From an uncultured Candidatus Melainabacteria bacterium (lineage in GTDB: Bacteria; Cyanobacteriota; Vampirovibrionia; Gastranaerophilales; Gastranaerophilaceae): 64,000 nucleotides of DNA. The stretch is taken from positions 1 to 64,000 of the forward strand of contig CAKUTL010000004.1 in assembly GCA_934692295.1 (NCBI GenBank), read 5' to 3'. The translations under genes were made by a program, and so were the position numbers. Of the stretch, positions 18,061 to 27,215 are shown one piece after another. The notes under the pieces are model-generated. The model was not told where the DNA came from. It did no database searches and saw only the letters and a program-made list of their open reading frames with translations. Within the stretch, counting starts at the first letter, position 1, and each line of letters begins with the position of its first letter.

Positions 18061-19389
18061 ATGAAACGAATCTTAAAATTTGTAGTAGTTTTTTCAATAA
18101 TTTTTACCCCTATAAGTGTTTGTGCAAATGGTACAGATGAATATTTAGTTGCGGATTTACTTGAAAACTCTCAGCCAAATGAAATTATCTTAAATACAAA
18201 AAATTCAACCATTTCAGAAAATCCCGCTGACAAAATAGACACTGAAGAAAAACCAGAATCTCAAATATCTGAAGATAAAAAATCGAAAGAAGCTGAAATC
18301 GATTCAGTTATGGATAACTCAGAGTTGGATTTTGAGTTTTTTAAAATTTTCGACCAAGACAATGACAATGTTATAGATGAAGATACAATTGTAGGGAAAA
18401 TATATCATAGTAAAATTACTAGAACAGATGTTCCTTCTTTTTTATTAAAGGAAGAATTAACTCATAGATTTCAAAAAGGACCTGTTCACAAAATTCAAGC
18501 ATATGGGGGTTTTAGAGGGTCACTAAATTCAATATTTACTCCAAATTATTCGACAGATTATGACAATTTAACTACACAAGTTGGGATGTATGGGAAATTC
18601 AACAATCCTAATTATCGATTTAAAATCGCCGTGAACCCAATCCCAAGAACAGATTCAAATTATTTAGAACGATTTATTTCGGATGCATATATAATTAATA
18701 CGACTATCCCTAATCATCAAATTATTGCAGGTTATTCTAGAGTTCAAACAGGTATTGAAGGCGGAACATCTTCTTACATCCTACCATTTGTTGCTCGTTC
18801 ACAAATAGCAAGAAACTTCGGGAGTGCGAGATCTTTAGGAGTAAAAATACTAGGAAATTACAACTACATTGACTACAACATTGGAGTAGGTTCTTCTGGC
18901 AGATATATAACAAGTGGTATGCCTGGAATGGAATTTACTGGCTGGGTAAACGTTAAACCTTTTGGTTCGGAAGATAAAAAATTCGGGAAGCTCACACTTG
19001 GAGGGGGATTTAATGGTGGTCATAATGGTATAGATTATAGCGTTGGAAGTGTTTATGTCGGATATAAACACAAAAAACTATGGGCAAATTTTGAAGCGGG
19101 ATTTGCTGATGGTTATAGTGGATCAAATGGAATAAGTGCGAATAAAGCTAATGGCTACGCTGTTACAGCTGGATGGAAATTTAATCCTCATTGGCAATTG
19201 ATTGGTAGGGTTGACCAATTTGACCCAAATAGAGATGTTTCGGGTGATTTAAAAAGAGAATACACTATTGGTGTAAACTGGTTTATTAAAGGACAGGCAT
19301 TGAAAATTGTCTTGAATTATGTTTTTTGCCAGAATCAAAATCGCAATGATAGCCACAAAATTATTCTCGCAACTCAGGTTATGTTGTAA
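18061..19389 (+). CDS. Exported porin-like outer-membrane beta-barrel protein
   Basis: About 442 residues with a clear signal peptide (MKRILKFVVVFSIIFTPISV, cleaved after CA). A hydrophilic Ser/Glu-rich linker follows, then an EF-hand-like loop (DQDNDNVIDED), then alternating beta sequence from about residue 140 to the end. The last strands (LKREYTIGVNWFIKGQALKI, NDSHKIILATQVML) resemble the C-terminus of phosphate-selective porin O/P-like proteins. It probably sits in the outer membrane, but its substrate is unknown. I chose ATG 18061, not the in-frame TTG nine bases upstream, because it starts the signal peptide directly. Confidence 0.75.
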   Translation: MKRILKFVVVFSIIFTPISVCANGTDEYLVADLLENSQPNEIILNTKNSTISENPADKIDTEEKPESQISEDKKSKEAEIDSVMDNSELDFEFFKIFDQDNDNVIDEDTIVGKIYHSKITRTDVPSFLLKEELTHRFQKGPVHKIQAYGGFRGSLNSIFTPNYSTDYDNLTTQVGMYGKFNNPNYRFKIAVNPIPRTDSNYLERFISDAYIINTTIPNHQIIAGYSRVQTGIEGGTSSYILPFVARSQIARNFGSARSLGVKILGNYNYIDYNIGVGSSGRYITSGMPGMEFTGWVNVKPFGSEDKKFGKLTLGGGFNGGHNGIDYSVGSVYVGYKHKKLWANFEAGFADGYSGSNGISANKANGYAVTAGWKFNPHWQLIGRVDQFDPNRDVSGDLKREYTIGVNWFIKGQALKIVLNYVFCQNQNRNDSHKIILATQVML

Positions 19390-19404
19390 TTTTTAAAACA
19401 AAAA

Positions 19405-19429
19405 CCGCAATCTTGGTTAGAAATTGCGG
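19405..19429 (-). terminator. Rho-independent terminator of the sigma factor gene
   Basis: CCGCAAT/ATTGCGG 7 bp stem. On the minus strand it is followed by TTTTTGTTTT. It lies between two convergent genes. Confidence 0.7.
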
Positions 19430-19477
19430 GCGTAAAAGATTTGGTAAATAAACACGAGAAATTAATTATATCAATAT

Positions 19478-20392
19478 CTAATATATGTAGCATGACAAAA
19501 GGTTTGCACCTGTCATTTTCATCTTTTTTAAAGCTCTAAGTTCTGTTTGGCGGATACATTCTTTAGTTACACCATAAATATTTCCAATTTCTTCAAGAGT
19601 GTATCGTTCTGTATCATCAAGTCCATAACGCATTTTTACAACTTCTTGTTCTCTTTCTTTGAGGGTTGAGATAACGTTTTGAATGTCATCTTTAAGGGAT
19701 TGATATTCGGCATTTTCAGAAATTAAGCTGGAATTGTCTGCTAAAATATCTGCAACATTTAATTCTTTACCATCATTTCTTTCTAGTCCGTTTTCAATAG
19801 AAATAGTTTTTGTGTATGCAGATAAAAACATTTCAATTTTGTCTGGGGCAATATTCATTTTCTTTGCAACATCTTCATTTTTAACTTGAGAAGTTGTATT
19901 TTGTTCCATTTGATATTTAACTTTTGAAAATTTAGATAGTGTTTCTTGAATATAAACAGGAATTTTCATGCAGTGTGATTGTTCTGAAATTGCTTTGAAC
20001 ATTGATTGTTTAATCCACCAACTTGCGTATGTTGAAAATCTGTAACCTAATTTGTGATTAAATTTTTCTGCTGCAATCATCAAACCTAAATTACCTTCTT
20101 GAATAAGGTCAATCATTGGAACTCCAGACATGTGGATTGCTTTTTTCGCAATTGTAACAACTAATTTTAAATTTGCTTGAATAAGTTTTTGTTTGGCTTC
20201 ACTATCTCCTTGTTCTATTTTTTCTGCGATAATTTTTTCTTCTTCTGCTGATAATTGAGGGTAATTTGCAATTTCTCTCAAGTAAGATGTCAATGTGTTG
20301 TCTTTTTGACCTTCTACAACTTCTTTTTTAGCTGGATTAGAATTTTGGGTAGTGATTTTCATTTCGATAAGTTCATCTCTTCTCATAAACAT
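19478..20392 (-). CDS. RNA polymerase sigma-70 family factor (group 2/alternative)
   Basis: A 304-residue sigma factor. Region 1.2 is LTSYLREIANYPQLSAEEE; region 2 includes LKLVVTIAKKA, MIDLIQEGNLGLMIAAEKF and the -10 recognition stretch GYRFSTYASWWIKQSM; regions 3 and 4 follow, with the region 4 HTH YTLEEIGNIYGVTKECIRQT. The long acidic N-terminus of a housekeeping RpoD is missing, so it is more likely a group 2 factor. Region 4.2 has E-C-I-R-Q-T instead of the usual E-R-I-R-Q-I, which could alter -35 recognition. RBS GAGGAG. The divergent upstream region holds inverted and direct repeats. Confidence 0.92.
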   Translation of the reverse strand: MFMRRDELIEMKITTQNSNPAKKEVVEGQKDNTLTSYLREIANYPQLSAEEEKIIAEKIEQGDSEAKQKLIQANLKLVVTIAKKAIHMSGVPMIDLIQEGNLGLMIAAEKFNHKLGYRFSTYASWWIKQSMFKAISEQSHCMKIPVYIQETLSKFSKVKYQMEQNTTSQVKNEDVAKKMNIAPDKIEMFLSAYTKTISIENGLERNDGKELNVADILADNSSLISENAEYQSLKDDIQNVISTLKEREQEVVKMRYGLDDTERYTLEEIGNIYGVTKECIRQTELRALKKMKMTGANLLSCYIY

Positions 20393-20459
20393 TAAACTCC
20401 TCAGTTTGCATGGAAAATTTTGGCATCTGTTGTGCAGTGCCGTGGGGTAAGTAACACGA

Positions 20460-20519
20460 GTATATATTTTTTATATACCCAAATATATAACAATCGTTAC
20501 ATCATGTTACGACATGTTA
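20460..20519. promoter_or_regulatory. Repeats in the divergent region upstream of the sigma factor
   Basis: GTATATA/TATATAC (20460-20478) is an inverted repeat with a T5 loop, and CATGTTA-CGA-CATGTTA (20503-20519) is a direct repeat of 7 bp at 10 bp spacing, about one helical turn. Both are candidate regulator sites between the divergent sigma and thioredoxin genes. Confidence 0.35.
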
Positions 20520-20607
20520 AGAGTTAATATGATTAATTTTTATGAAATATGCAATATTATAGGTTTTTCGTACTATAATAAAATCAATAAAAATAGGAGA
20601 GAGATTT

Positions 20608-21177
20608 ATGAGTTTTAAAGAAAAATTACAAAAGTTGAATAAAAAGAATATTGCAATTATTGTTGCAATTTTATTTGCCGTAGCAATTGTATCTGTTTGC
20701 GGTTTTGAATATTATCAAATGAAAAATTTTGAAAATACAACAATGGCTCCAAATGAAGGTGAACCGGAGTTGAATGCTCCGGAAGCACAAGAACCTCAAC
20801 AAGAACCAACTAAAAAACCATCAGAATATAAAATTGGTGTAACATACGATAAAGCTATTAAAGGTAATAAGCCAATTATGGTTTTGTTTTATGCTGATTG
20901 GTGTCATTACTGTATAAAATTTATGCCAACATACCAAGAATTATCAAATATTTATAAAAAAGATATGGAGTTTTCAAAGGTTAATGTTGAAGATCCAAAA
21001 TACGCTAATCTTGTAAAAAATATCGGTATTACCGGATTTCCTACAGTATATCTAATTGACCCTAAATATGATAACAGAGTTTTATTATCGAATGCGATTT
21101 TTGGCGATATGAAACAATTACAGGGTGAATTGGATAGATTTTTAAGAATTAGAAAACTGTTAGATTCAAGAAAATAG
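20608..21177 (+). CDS. Membrane-anchored thioredoxin-fold protein
   Basis: 189 residues. A Lys-rich N-terminus and a single membrane helix (residues about 15-33) place the rest outside the cytoplasmic membrane. A Pro/Glu-rich linker (about 45-72) leads to a thioredoxin domain with the active site WCHYC (C99, C102) and the cis-proline block GFPTVYLID. Probably a periplasmic thiol oxidoreductase, possibly in disulfide handling of exported Cys-rich proteins such as prepilins (inference). A TATAAT at 20574-20579 and RBS AGGAGAG precede it. Confidence 0.85.
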   Translation: MSFKEKLQKLNKKNIAIIVAILFAVAIVSVCGFEYYQMKNFENTTMAPNEGEPELNAPEAQEPQQEPTKKPSEYKIGVTYDKAIKGNKPIMVLFYADWCHYCIKFMPTYQELSNIYKKDMEFSKVNVEDPKYANLVKNIGITGFPTVYLIDPKYDNRVLLSNAIFGDMKQLQGELDRFLRIRKLLDSRK

Positions 21178-21242
21178 GAAATAGTTTAATATATCGTAAC
21201 AATATACTTTCTTTTTGAGCATGTGTTTTGTATAATCTTATT

Positions 21243-21330
21243 GTTTCGGGATACCGAGACTTGGGGTAGCAGTTGTTTCCTGCATAAAGAACAGTTTATT
21301 TGCACTGCTCTTCAAATAGTCGATAACAAA
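21243..21330 (+). ncRNA. Putative structured RNA or long 5' leader
   Basis: A TATAAT at 21231-21236 predicts transcription from about 21243. The following 90 bases can form a TCGG-GATA-CCGA hairpin and then a long stem: AGCAGT pairs with ACTGCT, and inside it TGCA-TAAA pairs with TTTA-TT-TGCA. The T-rich run at about 21373-21382 has no stem directly before it. It could be a small RNA or the leader of the 21422 gene. A 6S-like shape is possible, but I could not match conserved bases. Confidence 0.35.
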
Positions 21331-21421
21331 AAAATATATGTTAAATTTTGTTTACAATCTGGTAGAAATATAGCAATTTTTTTTCTGTTTTAGACTCTAT
21401 ATAAATAGAAGGTGTATAGTT

Positions 21422-22933
21422 ATGAAAGTAGATAGTTCCAACAATTTAGTTTACGTAAGACCAAACGCATATGGCAGTATTAAAAAAAGATCTAATCCTA
21501 ATTTTAGAGGTAGTCTTGACGGTGTTACAAAGGAAATGGCTTCTGATACCGACAAGTTGGTTGAACATTTGTTAAAGAATAAAAAAGCCAGAGCATTTAT
21601 TAATAAATTCAGTGCTTGGCAAGGAGAACTCGGTGGTATCATGATTACAGCCATCGGTACCGGTTTAATTGCTCCATTGTCAATTGCTTTTAACCCATTT
21701 GTTAAGTCAAAACCAAATGCTACAGAAGAAGAGCAAAAAGAATTAGATAACACTAAAAAATATACAGCTATGCGTCAACCTATATCTGCTGCATTAGCTA
21801 TTTTGTTCCAAGCAGGAGCTTTAAAACCTATTGATAAAGTTATCAATGAAATGACTAATAATCCTGATATCGCTAAAAACCTTTGGGTTGTTCTTGATAG
21901 AAGTGCATTGCAAAATAAAGCATATCTTGAAAGAACAATTACTCAAGAAATGAAAAAAGAAGGAAAAACTTATGCTGATAAAAAAGCCTTCAAAGAAGAA
22001 TTAGCAAAACGTGTAAAAGCAAGAGAAGCTGAACAAATGAGCAAGTTGGCTGATGGTTTGGCAGAAACCGGTAAAATTCAAATTGGCGAACGCTCATTTG
22101 GAAATAAAAATGTCGCAGAAATCTTGAATGCTCAAATTGATGCTTATGCTCAAAAAGCAGAACACTTCAAGATTGATGACGTGGGTTTAAAATTCTATAA
22201 AAATAGAGCAAATACATTGATTTCCAATGAAGCTGAATTAAAGGACTTATTTGCCGCTCACAATCTTCCGGCAGGTGAAAAAGAATTAGAAGAATATTTG
22301 CTAAAAGCAAAAGAAGCTACATCAAGTGATGGGGTTAAAGAACTTATTGGTGAAATTCTTGAACGTGATCCTGACTGTAGAGAAAGCAGATGTTATAGAA
22401 CTCTAGAAAGAATTGATAAAATTAAAGATGTTTGCAATGGTGAATTTACTCCTGAAAAATATCTTGCAAAAATGAATGAAGGTAATAAAGAACTTCAAGA
22501 TATTATTGATGGTTTAAATAATCTTAAAATAAAAGATGTTTCTAAAGCTGATGAAAATATCATCAAACAAACATTAGAAAAAATTGCAGAAAAATGTAAT
22601 TATAATGGAAGTGATGGAAGATTGCGTAACCTTCTTGAAGGTTCCGGAACATTCCTTCCTGATTTAAAAGACGTTAAAGCAAAAGTTAAAAAAGATGCAA
22701 TTGAAGGTTATAAAACTTTAGTAGATGCAAACTATAAAGGTTTTAACCAATTATCAAAAGTTGCAATTGGCGTATGTATCACATTACCAATTACTTGTAC
22801 TGCATTGAACTGGGTTTACCCAAGATTTATGGATATATTCTTCCCAAGCTTATCCGGTGCAAAGAAAGAACCTCCAAAGGCGGATGTTCAAAAGCCAGAA
22901 GAAGCAAAAATTGAAGAAGGAGGTAACAAATAA
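21422..22933 (+). CDS. Lineage-specific membrane-associated protein
   Basis: A 503-residue protein not recognised. It carries the N-terminal NPNFRG patch seen in many Gastranaerophilales proteins. Hydrophobic stretches at residues about 75-95 (GIMITAIGTGLIAPLSIAF), 118-135, and near the C-terminus (VAIGVCITLPITCTALNW) suggest two or three membrane segments around a long charged helical middle. The C-terminus is Lys/Glu-rich. Its stop overlaps the next start (TAATG), so the two genes are translationally coupled and probably act together. Confidence 0.7.
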   Translation: MKVDSSNNLVYVRPNAYGSIKKRSNPNFRGSLDGVTKEMASDTDKLVEHLLKNKKARAFINKFSAWQGELGGIMITAIGTGLIAPLSIAFNPFVKSKPNATEEEQKELDNTKKYTAMRQPISAALAILFQAGALKPIDKVINEMTNNPDIAKNLWVVLDRSALQNKAYLERTITQEMKKEGKTYADKKAFKEELAKRVKAREAEQMSKLADGLAETGKIQIGERSFGNKNVAEILNAQIDAYAQKAEHFKIDDVGLKFYKNRANTLISNEAELKDLFAAHNLPAGEKELEEYLLKAKEATSSDGVKELIGEILERDPDCRESRCYRTLERIDKIKDVCNGEFTPEKYLAKMNEGNKELQDIIDGLNNLKIKDVSKADENIIKQTLEKIAEKCNYNGSDGRLRNLLEGSGTFLPDLKDVKAKVKKDAIEGYKTLVDANYKGFNQLSKVAIGVCITLPITCTALNWVYPRFMDIFFPSLSGAKKEPPKADVQKPEEAKIEEGGNK

Positions 22934-23670
22934 TGTCAATAATTACTCCTATCGCATCTGGTTGTTCAAAAGTTGTTGGACCGATTACAAAATCAAAACC
23001 TGTTAAAGGTTTGTGTAATTATTTTACTAAAGATTTTGAAAAAGCCTTGGCTTATTCAACAGTTGGTTCTATCGTTGCCAAAGACGGTATTGGTTGTGGA
23101 ATGTATGTTTACCAAAGTATGCATAACAAAGACATTCCGGAAAAAAGAAGAAACTTTGTTGCTGCATTAGACTTAACTAACGGTGTCTTGATGATTTTAG
23201 CTCAAATCGGTATGTTCTTTGCAATGAGAAAATTAAATGATAAGTTGTTCCACAAAATCTTCAATAAATCATTTGATAAAGCTGGACACGCATTTAAGAC
23301 ATTGGCAGAACAAGTTCGTATTGTTCAAAAGAAATTTGGTATCAAACCAAAAATCAAAGATGAAATTAAAATCCCATATGATTCTGTTAAAAATAAATGC
23401 TTTGGTATTTTCAAATTCGTTACAGAACTTGCAGCTGCAACAATTTTAGGTAAACGTGTTATCGTTCCTCTAATTGCAACTCCATTGGCTCAAAAAGTTG
23501 AAAAGAAAATGAATGAAAAACATTCTGCTGATGGTGCTGCTTCTGAAACTGCAAAATCTGAAGCTCCAGCTGAGAAAAAAGAAGAAGCCCCGGCTGCAAA
23601 TGCAACAACTCCGGTTGCAAAAACTTCAGATGATGGAAATACAAACTTATTAGCAAAATATAAAAAATAA
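22933..23670 (+). CDS. Lineage-specific membrane protein, partner of the preceding gene
   Basis: A 245-residue protein with hydrophobic stretches near residues 40-60 and 75-97 (LTNGVLMILAQIGMFFAM) and a third near 165 (TELAAATILGKRVIVPLIAT). The tail is Ala/Glu/Lys low complexity. Not recognised. Its ATG overlaps the upstream stop codon and a strong terminator follows, so the two genes form one unit. Confidence 0.7.
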   Translation: MSIITPIASGCSKVVGPITKSKPVKGLCNYFTKDFEKALAYSTVGSIVAKDGIGCGMYVYQSMHNKDIPEKRRNFVAALDLTNGVLMILAQIGMFFAMRKLNDKLFHKIFNKSFDKAGHAFKTLAEQVRIVQKKFGIKPKIKDEIKIPYDSVKNKCFGIFKFVTELAAATILGKRVIVPLIATPLAQKVEKKMNEKHSADGAASETAKSEAPAEKKEEAPAANATTPVAKTSDDGNTNLLAKYKK

Positions 23671-23694
23671 GGAATGACGTAGAAATATAAAACA

Positions 23695-23725
23695 AAGGCT
23701 TTCAGTGGAACTGAGAGCCTTTTTA
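23695..23725. terminator. Bidirectional Rho-independent terminator
   Basis: AAGGCTTTCAG/CTGAGAGCCTT stem (one internal mismatch) with a TGGAA loop, followed by TTTTTA on the plus strand. It separates the convergent genes ending at 23670 and 23723. Confidence 0.8.
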
Positions 23726-24301
23726 TTTTTGTATTTTTTGCATTTCTGAAACTAATTGCTGAATATGTTCTTTGACTGCGGGTGTAATAATTAAATTTGG
23801 TTCAGCGGATGCAAATTCATCAAGGATGATAATTGCTTTTTTCTTATTCCCTGCTTTTTCATATAATATCCCTAGCATAACCTTATTAAGAGGGTTGCTA
23901 TCTTGGGTTGAGGAATATACAGAAATTTGATTTTGAATTTGTGATAACTTTTGGTAGCAATCAGCAAGATTTTGGTAATATTCAAAATTCAAGCTATATT
24001 GAGTGAGAGCATTTTTAAAACAATCGAGGGCTAAGTTTGGATACCCTATTGTCATATAAACTTTTCCTAAATTGTTAAAATATACAGCGGTAGCCTGTTT
24101 CTTAGGATTAAGGCTAATTGCTATTTTGAATTCCTGAATTGCGGCATAGTAACATTTTTCTTCAACGTACATAACTCCCAAATTGTTGTGTTCAAACGCA
24201 TTTTTTTCTGGGTCAATTACGTATGTTGCAATTGTTCCTTTGGCTGCAAATGTTGGAAGAGCAGACATTAAAATTATGACTATGGCTAAAAATTTTTTCA
24301 T
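23723..24301 (-). CDS. Exported tetratricopeptide repeat protein
   Basis: 192 residues with a signal peptide (MKKFLAIVIILMSALPTFAA) and about three TPR units, for example NNLGVMYVEEKCYYAAIQEF and NNLGKVYMTIGYPNLALDCF. Probably a periplasmic protein-protein interaction module. Partners unknown. Confidence 0.8.
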   Translation of the reverse strand: MKKFLAIVIILMSALPTFAAKGTIATYVIDPEKNAFEHNNLGVMYVEEKCYYAAIQEFKIAISLNPKKQATAVYFNNLGKVYMTIGYPNLALDCFKNALTQYSLNFEYYQNLADCYQKLSQIQNQISVYSSTQDSNPLNKVMLGILYEKAGNKKKAIIILDEFASAEPNLIITPAVKEHIQQLVSEMQKIQK

Positions 24302-24339
24302 ATAGTTCTTCTATAATTATTATTCTAAAGAATTCAAAT

Positions 24340-25257
24340 TTATACTTCTAATTCAAGACCTTCATAAGCAAGTTGAACATTTTTATTGTTAGAAGTGTAA
24401 TGTTCTCTTATTCTATTCAATTTAGTATCATCATAACTTGGGTCATAGTGGAAAAATACTAAGTTTTTGGCTTTTGTTTGTTTCATTGTTTCTGTTGCCA
24501 TATCGAAGGTTGAATGTCCAAATCCTTGTTTTGGAGAATAAGGATTTAAGTAATCCTCGGTTGTATATTGTGCATCGTGAATTAACAAATCACAATCTTT
24601 GGCAAATGTTATGAATTTCTTATCTCCACCGAGATAGCATTCTTTATCTGTCGCATATACAAGTGTTTTGTCCTTATAAGAGATTTTATAAATCATAACT
24701 CCATCTTGAGGGTGAACGTATGATTTATAGCAAGTTATCAATACGTCATTTTCTCCTCGTTGAGTTTCTGGAGTAACTAGTATAGGTGCTTCGTTAGGTT
24801 TTAATAAAATTGCTTGAGTTTCAGAGATATTATTTATTTCTGTTGTGCAAGCAATATCACCTAAATCTAGCGGGAAAGTCTTGCCAAATACAAGTTCTGA
24901 TAAATCTTTTTCCAGACTTGAGTTATTTGAACTTGCTCCGTAAATTTTTAATTTTGTGGATTTTAAATGAAGGGGTTTGAAAAATGTTAATCCTAATAAA
25001 TGGTCTTGATGAATATGAGAGATTAAAAGAGTTGCATAGATTGGTTTACGTTCTTGTGGATTGATTGAAGATGCAATATATTTTTCCATCAAATCATCTC
25101 CTGCACTAACAATTCCTGTTCCTGCATCAAGTAGTATCAAATGCCCTCCGACATTGACTTCAACACAAGATGTATTACCGCCAAAAAGCATGAAATTTTT
25201 ATTGCAGACAGGAAAACTACCTCTCACACCTCTGAATTTTACTTTAAAATCTTCCAT
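24340..25257 (-). CDS. Metallo-beta-lactamase-fold hydrolase
   Basis: 305 residues. The metal-binding motif SHIHQDHLLG (HxHxDH) is clear, preceded by the N-terminal RGSFPV and GGNTSCVEV strands and followed by YATDKE, LLIHDAQYT and FGHSTFDMA metal ligands. This layout matches the PhnP/RNase Z-like phosphodiesterase group (cyclic nucleotide or similar substrates) rather than true beta-lactamases. Substrate unknown. RBS GAGGG. Near the metallophosphoesterase gene on the same strand, possibly an operon of hydrolases. Confidence 0.85.
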   Translation of the reverse strand: MEDFKVKFRGVRGSFPVCNKNFMLFGGNTSCVEVNVGGHLILLDAGTGIVSAGDDLMEKYIASSINPQERKPIYATLLISHIHQDHLLGLTFFKPLHLKSTKLKIYGASSNNSSLEKDLSELVFGKTFPLDLGDIACTTEINNISETQAILLKPNEAPILVTPETQRGENDVLITCYKSYVHPQDGVMIYKISYKDKTLVYATDKECYLGGDKKFITFAKDCDLLIHDAQYTTEDYLNPYSPKQGFGHSTFDMATETMKQTKAKNLVFFHYDPSYDDTKLNRIREHYTSNNKNVQLAYEGLELEV

Positions 25258-25275
25258 ATAAAGCCCTCATTCAAA

Positions 25276-26271
25276 TTATTTTTTTATTTCATAAATTCCA
25301 TTTTGATCTTTAGGTTCTCCGGCATACATTGCTCCAGAGAATACTAAGAGTTTTGCCATTTTTTGAATTGTTTTTTCTCTTGTTTCAACCCATTTCAAAT
25401 CGAAAACGGTTTTGTCTTTGTAGTTTGTTACATTAACAATTCTGAACGCATTAGGGTATGAAACTAATGCCGGAGTTGCTACATAAAGAACGTTATCATG
25501 TTGAACGACTTTTGTTGCGTGATAATGACCTTGGAATACTCCGATTGGATTTTTATAACTTTCTATCAAGCTCATTACTTGTGTTGCATTTTTCAACTTG
25601 TGATTTGGGCTTGCAAATGGTTCAACAATTGGCACATGCATAAATATTAGTACGGTGTCATTTTTTGATTTGTCTAATTCATTTTTTAACCATTTCAATT
25701 GGGTTTCATCTATGTAACCGTTTGAAGTTAGTCTATCTGTAATTATGTCATCAAGAACGATAACTTTGTAATTTTTCTTTGGTTCAAATGAGTAGTATGC
25801 TTTTTTGAATGTGTAATTTTTATTTGCATTTCTTAGCATATCCATATAAACCTGTGTTGTTAAATATCCGCCAACACATCTGTCATGGTTTCCAAAAGCA
25901 AAATACCAAGGAGCATTAAGTTTTTCCAAATGTGGAAGTACTGCTCTTAGTTCTTTTTCAAAAGGCTTATCAATTAAGTCGCCTGTAAACATTACAAAAT
26001 CCAAGTCATTATGTTCATTCAATTGTTCAATTGCATCATCTAAAAGTCTTGGAGATTCTCCAATCATTTTGAATGTTGTATTTGAACCGTTTTCTAGAAA
26101 GTGAACATCACTAACTTGTGAAAATTTTAAACTTGTTGATGCACTATATGTTTGCAAACCCCATAACATTCCGGCTGTTAGGCAGATTGTAATTATCCCA
26201 TTAGCAAGTTTTGTAAAAAAAGTTTCTTGCTTTTCGTGATGTACTTTTCTTGTATTTTTTCTTCTTTTCAT
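25276..26271 (-). CDS. Membrane-anchored calcineurin-like metallophosphoesterase
   Basis: 331 residues. A basic N-terminus and one hydrophobic segment (residues about 25-42) anchor it. All metallophosphoesterase motifs are visible: FSQVSDVHFL (D-x-H), FVMFTGDLIDK (GD), FAFGNHDRC (GNHD), FMHVPIVEP (H) and FQGHYHATKV (GHxH). The catalytic domain is probably outside the cytoplasm. Substrate unknown. It follows the TPR gene by a few bases and is likely cotranscribed with it. Confidence 0.88.
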   Translation of the reverse strand: MKRRKNTRKVHHEKQETFFTKLANGIITICLTAGMLWGLQTYSASTSLKFSQVSDVHFLENGSNTTFKMIGESPRLLDDAIEQLNEHNDLDFVMFTGDLIDKPFEKELRAVLPHLEKLNAPWYFAFGNHDRCVGGYLTTQVYMDMLRNANKNYTFKKAYYSFEPKKNYKVIVLDDIITDRLTSNGYIDETQLKWLKNELDKSKNDTVLIFMHVPIVEPFASPNHKLKNATQVMSLIESYKNPIGVFQGHYHATKVVQHDNVLYVATPALVSYPNAFRIVNVTNYKDKTVFDLKWVETREKTIQKMAKLLVFSGAMYAGEPKDQNGIYEIKK

Positions 26272-26272
26272 A

Positions 26273-27178
26273 CTAATTTTGTTCCAATATTTTCTTTATT
26301 TCATTGTACTTGTTTTCAAGGTATTCGTCATCATCAGAGAGTATGATTGCTTTATCGATATTTGATAATGCACTTGTGTAGTTGCCTATTGCATAATCAC
26401 AAAGTCCCATATATTCATATATTTTAGAGGTTTGAATATCTTGAAGAAGAGAGTTAAATATTTTTTTAGATTCCTCGTAGTTACCATATTTATACAAAAT
26501 CTTTGCTCTGTCAAACTGATACTCTGGACAGTTGTTTAATTCAATTGCTTTATCATTATCAGCTTTTGATTCATCTAGTCTGCCTAGTGAAAACTCTGCT
26601 CTTGATTTTACCGCATAAGCCAAATCATCCTTTGGGTTAAAAGTTAAATATTTATCAATTGGATTTATCGCAGAATTATATTCCCCAATTTCGTTTAGAA
26701 CAATTGCTTGAGCTAAATAACTTTGAGCAAAGTTAGGTCTAGCCGAAACAGAAGAATTAAATGCATCAATCGCCTTTGAATACTGATGATTTCTTCTGTA
26801 AAAATTTCCAAGATAATAATACGCCAAATAAGCATTGTTAGACTGAGTCCCTTGCAAAAGAGAAGAAAGTTCCTTCTCTTCATCTCCAATTTTTCTATAC
26901 TCTTCCGCTTGTTTCACCATTGGATTTACAGATGAGACAAATGTCTTATTGTCTTTTGACATTACATGAGTTAAGCCACGTTTCAAATCTTGAGCCTGTG
27001 GATTTGAAGGATTTATTCTCAAAATATTATCTAAATATTGCATTGCAGAAGCATAATCACCTTCCGCACTATAACTTGCAGCCATGTCAAGATAATCTTC
27101 TTCAATTTCATTCGAAAAAACAGGAAGATTAAAACCAATTACAGAGATGAATACAATAGATAGTAGCAACTTTTTCAT
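26273..27178 (-). CDS. Exported tetratricopeptide repeat protein
   Basis: 301 residues with signal peptide MKKLLLSIVFISVIGFNLPV and six or more TPR units (for example AMQYLDNILRINPSNPQAQD, AYYYLGNFYRRNHQYSKAID, CDYAIGNYTSALSNIDKAI). The ATG is exactly six bases after an extended -10 (TGC-TATAAT) and lacks a Shine-Dalgarno sequence, so a leaderless mRNA is likely. First gene of a unit with the phosphoesterase. Confidence 0.82.
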   Translation of the reverse strand: MKKLLLSIVFISVIGFNLPVFSNEIEEDYLDMAASYSAEGDYASAMQYLDNILRINPSNPQAQDLKRGLTHVMSKDNKTFVSSVNPMVKQAEEYRKIGDEEKELSSLLQGTQSNNAYLAYYYLGNFYRRNHQYSKAIDAFNSSVSARPNFAQSYLAQAIVLNEIGEYNSAINPIDKYLTFNPKDDLAYAVKSRAEFSLGRLDESKADNDKAIELNNCPEYQFDRAKILYKYGNYEESKKIFNSLLQDIQTSKIYEYMGLCDYAIGNYTSALSNIDKAIILSDDDEYLENKYNEIKKILEQN

Positions 27179-27184
27179 ACCTGA

Positions 27185-27193
27185 ATTATAGCA
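27185..27193 (-). promoter_or_regulatory. Extended -10 promoter for a leaderless TPR mRNA
   Basis: TGC-TATAAT on the minus strand, ending six bases before the ATG at 27178; predicted +1 is the A of ATG. Confidence 0.5.
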
Positions 27194-27215
27194 TAAAATT
27201 CAGCAAAAATTTTCA

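Noticed and set aside
21243..21330. Signal recognition particle RNA or tmRNA
   Set aside because: The SRP apical motif and tmRNA features are not found; only a generic hairpin can be supported.
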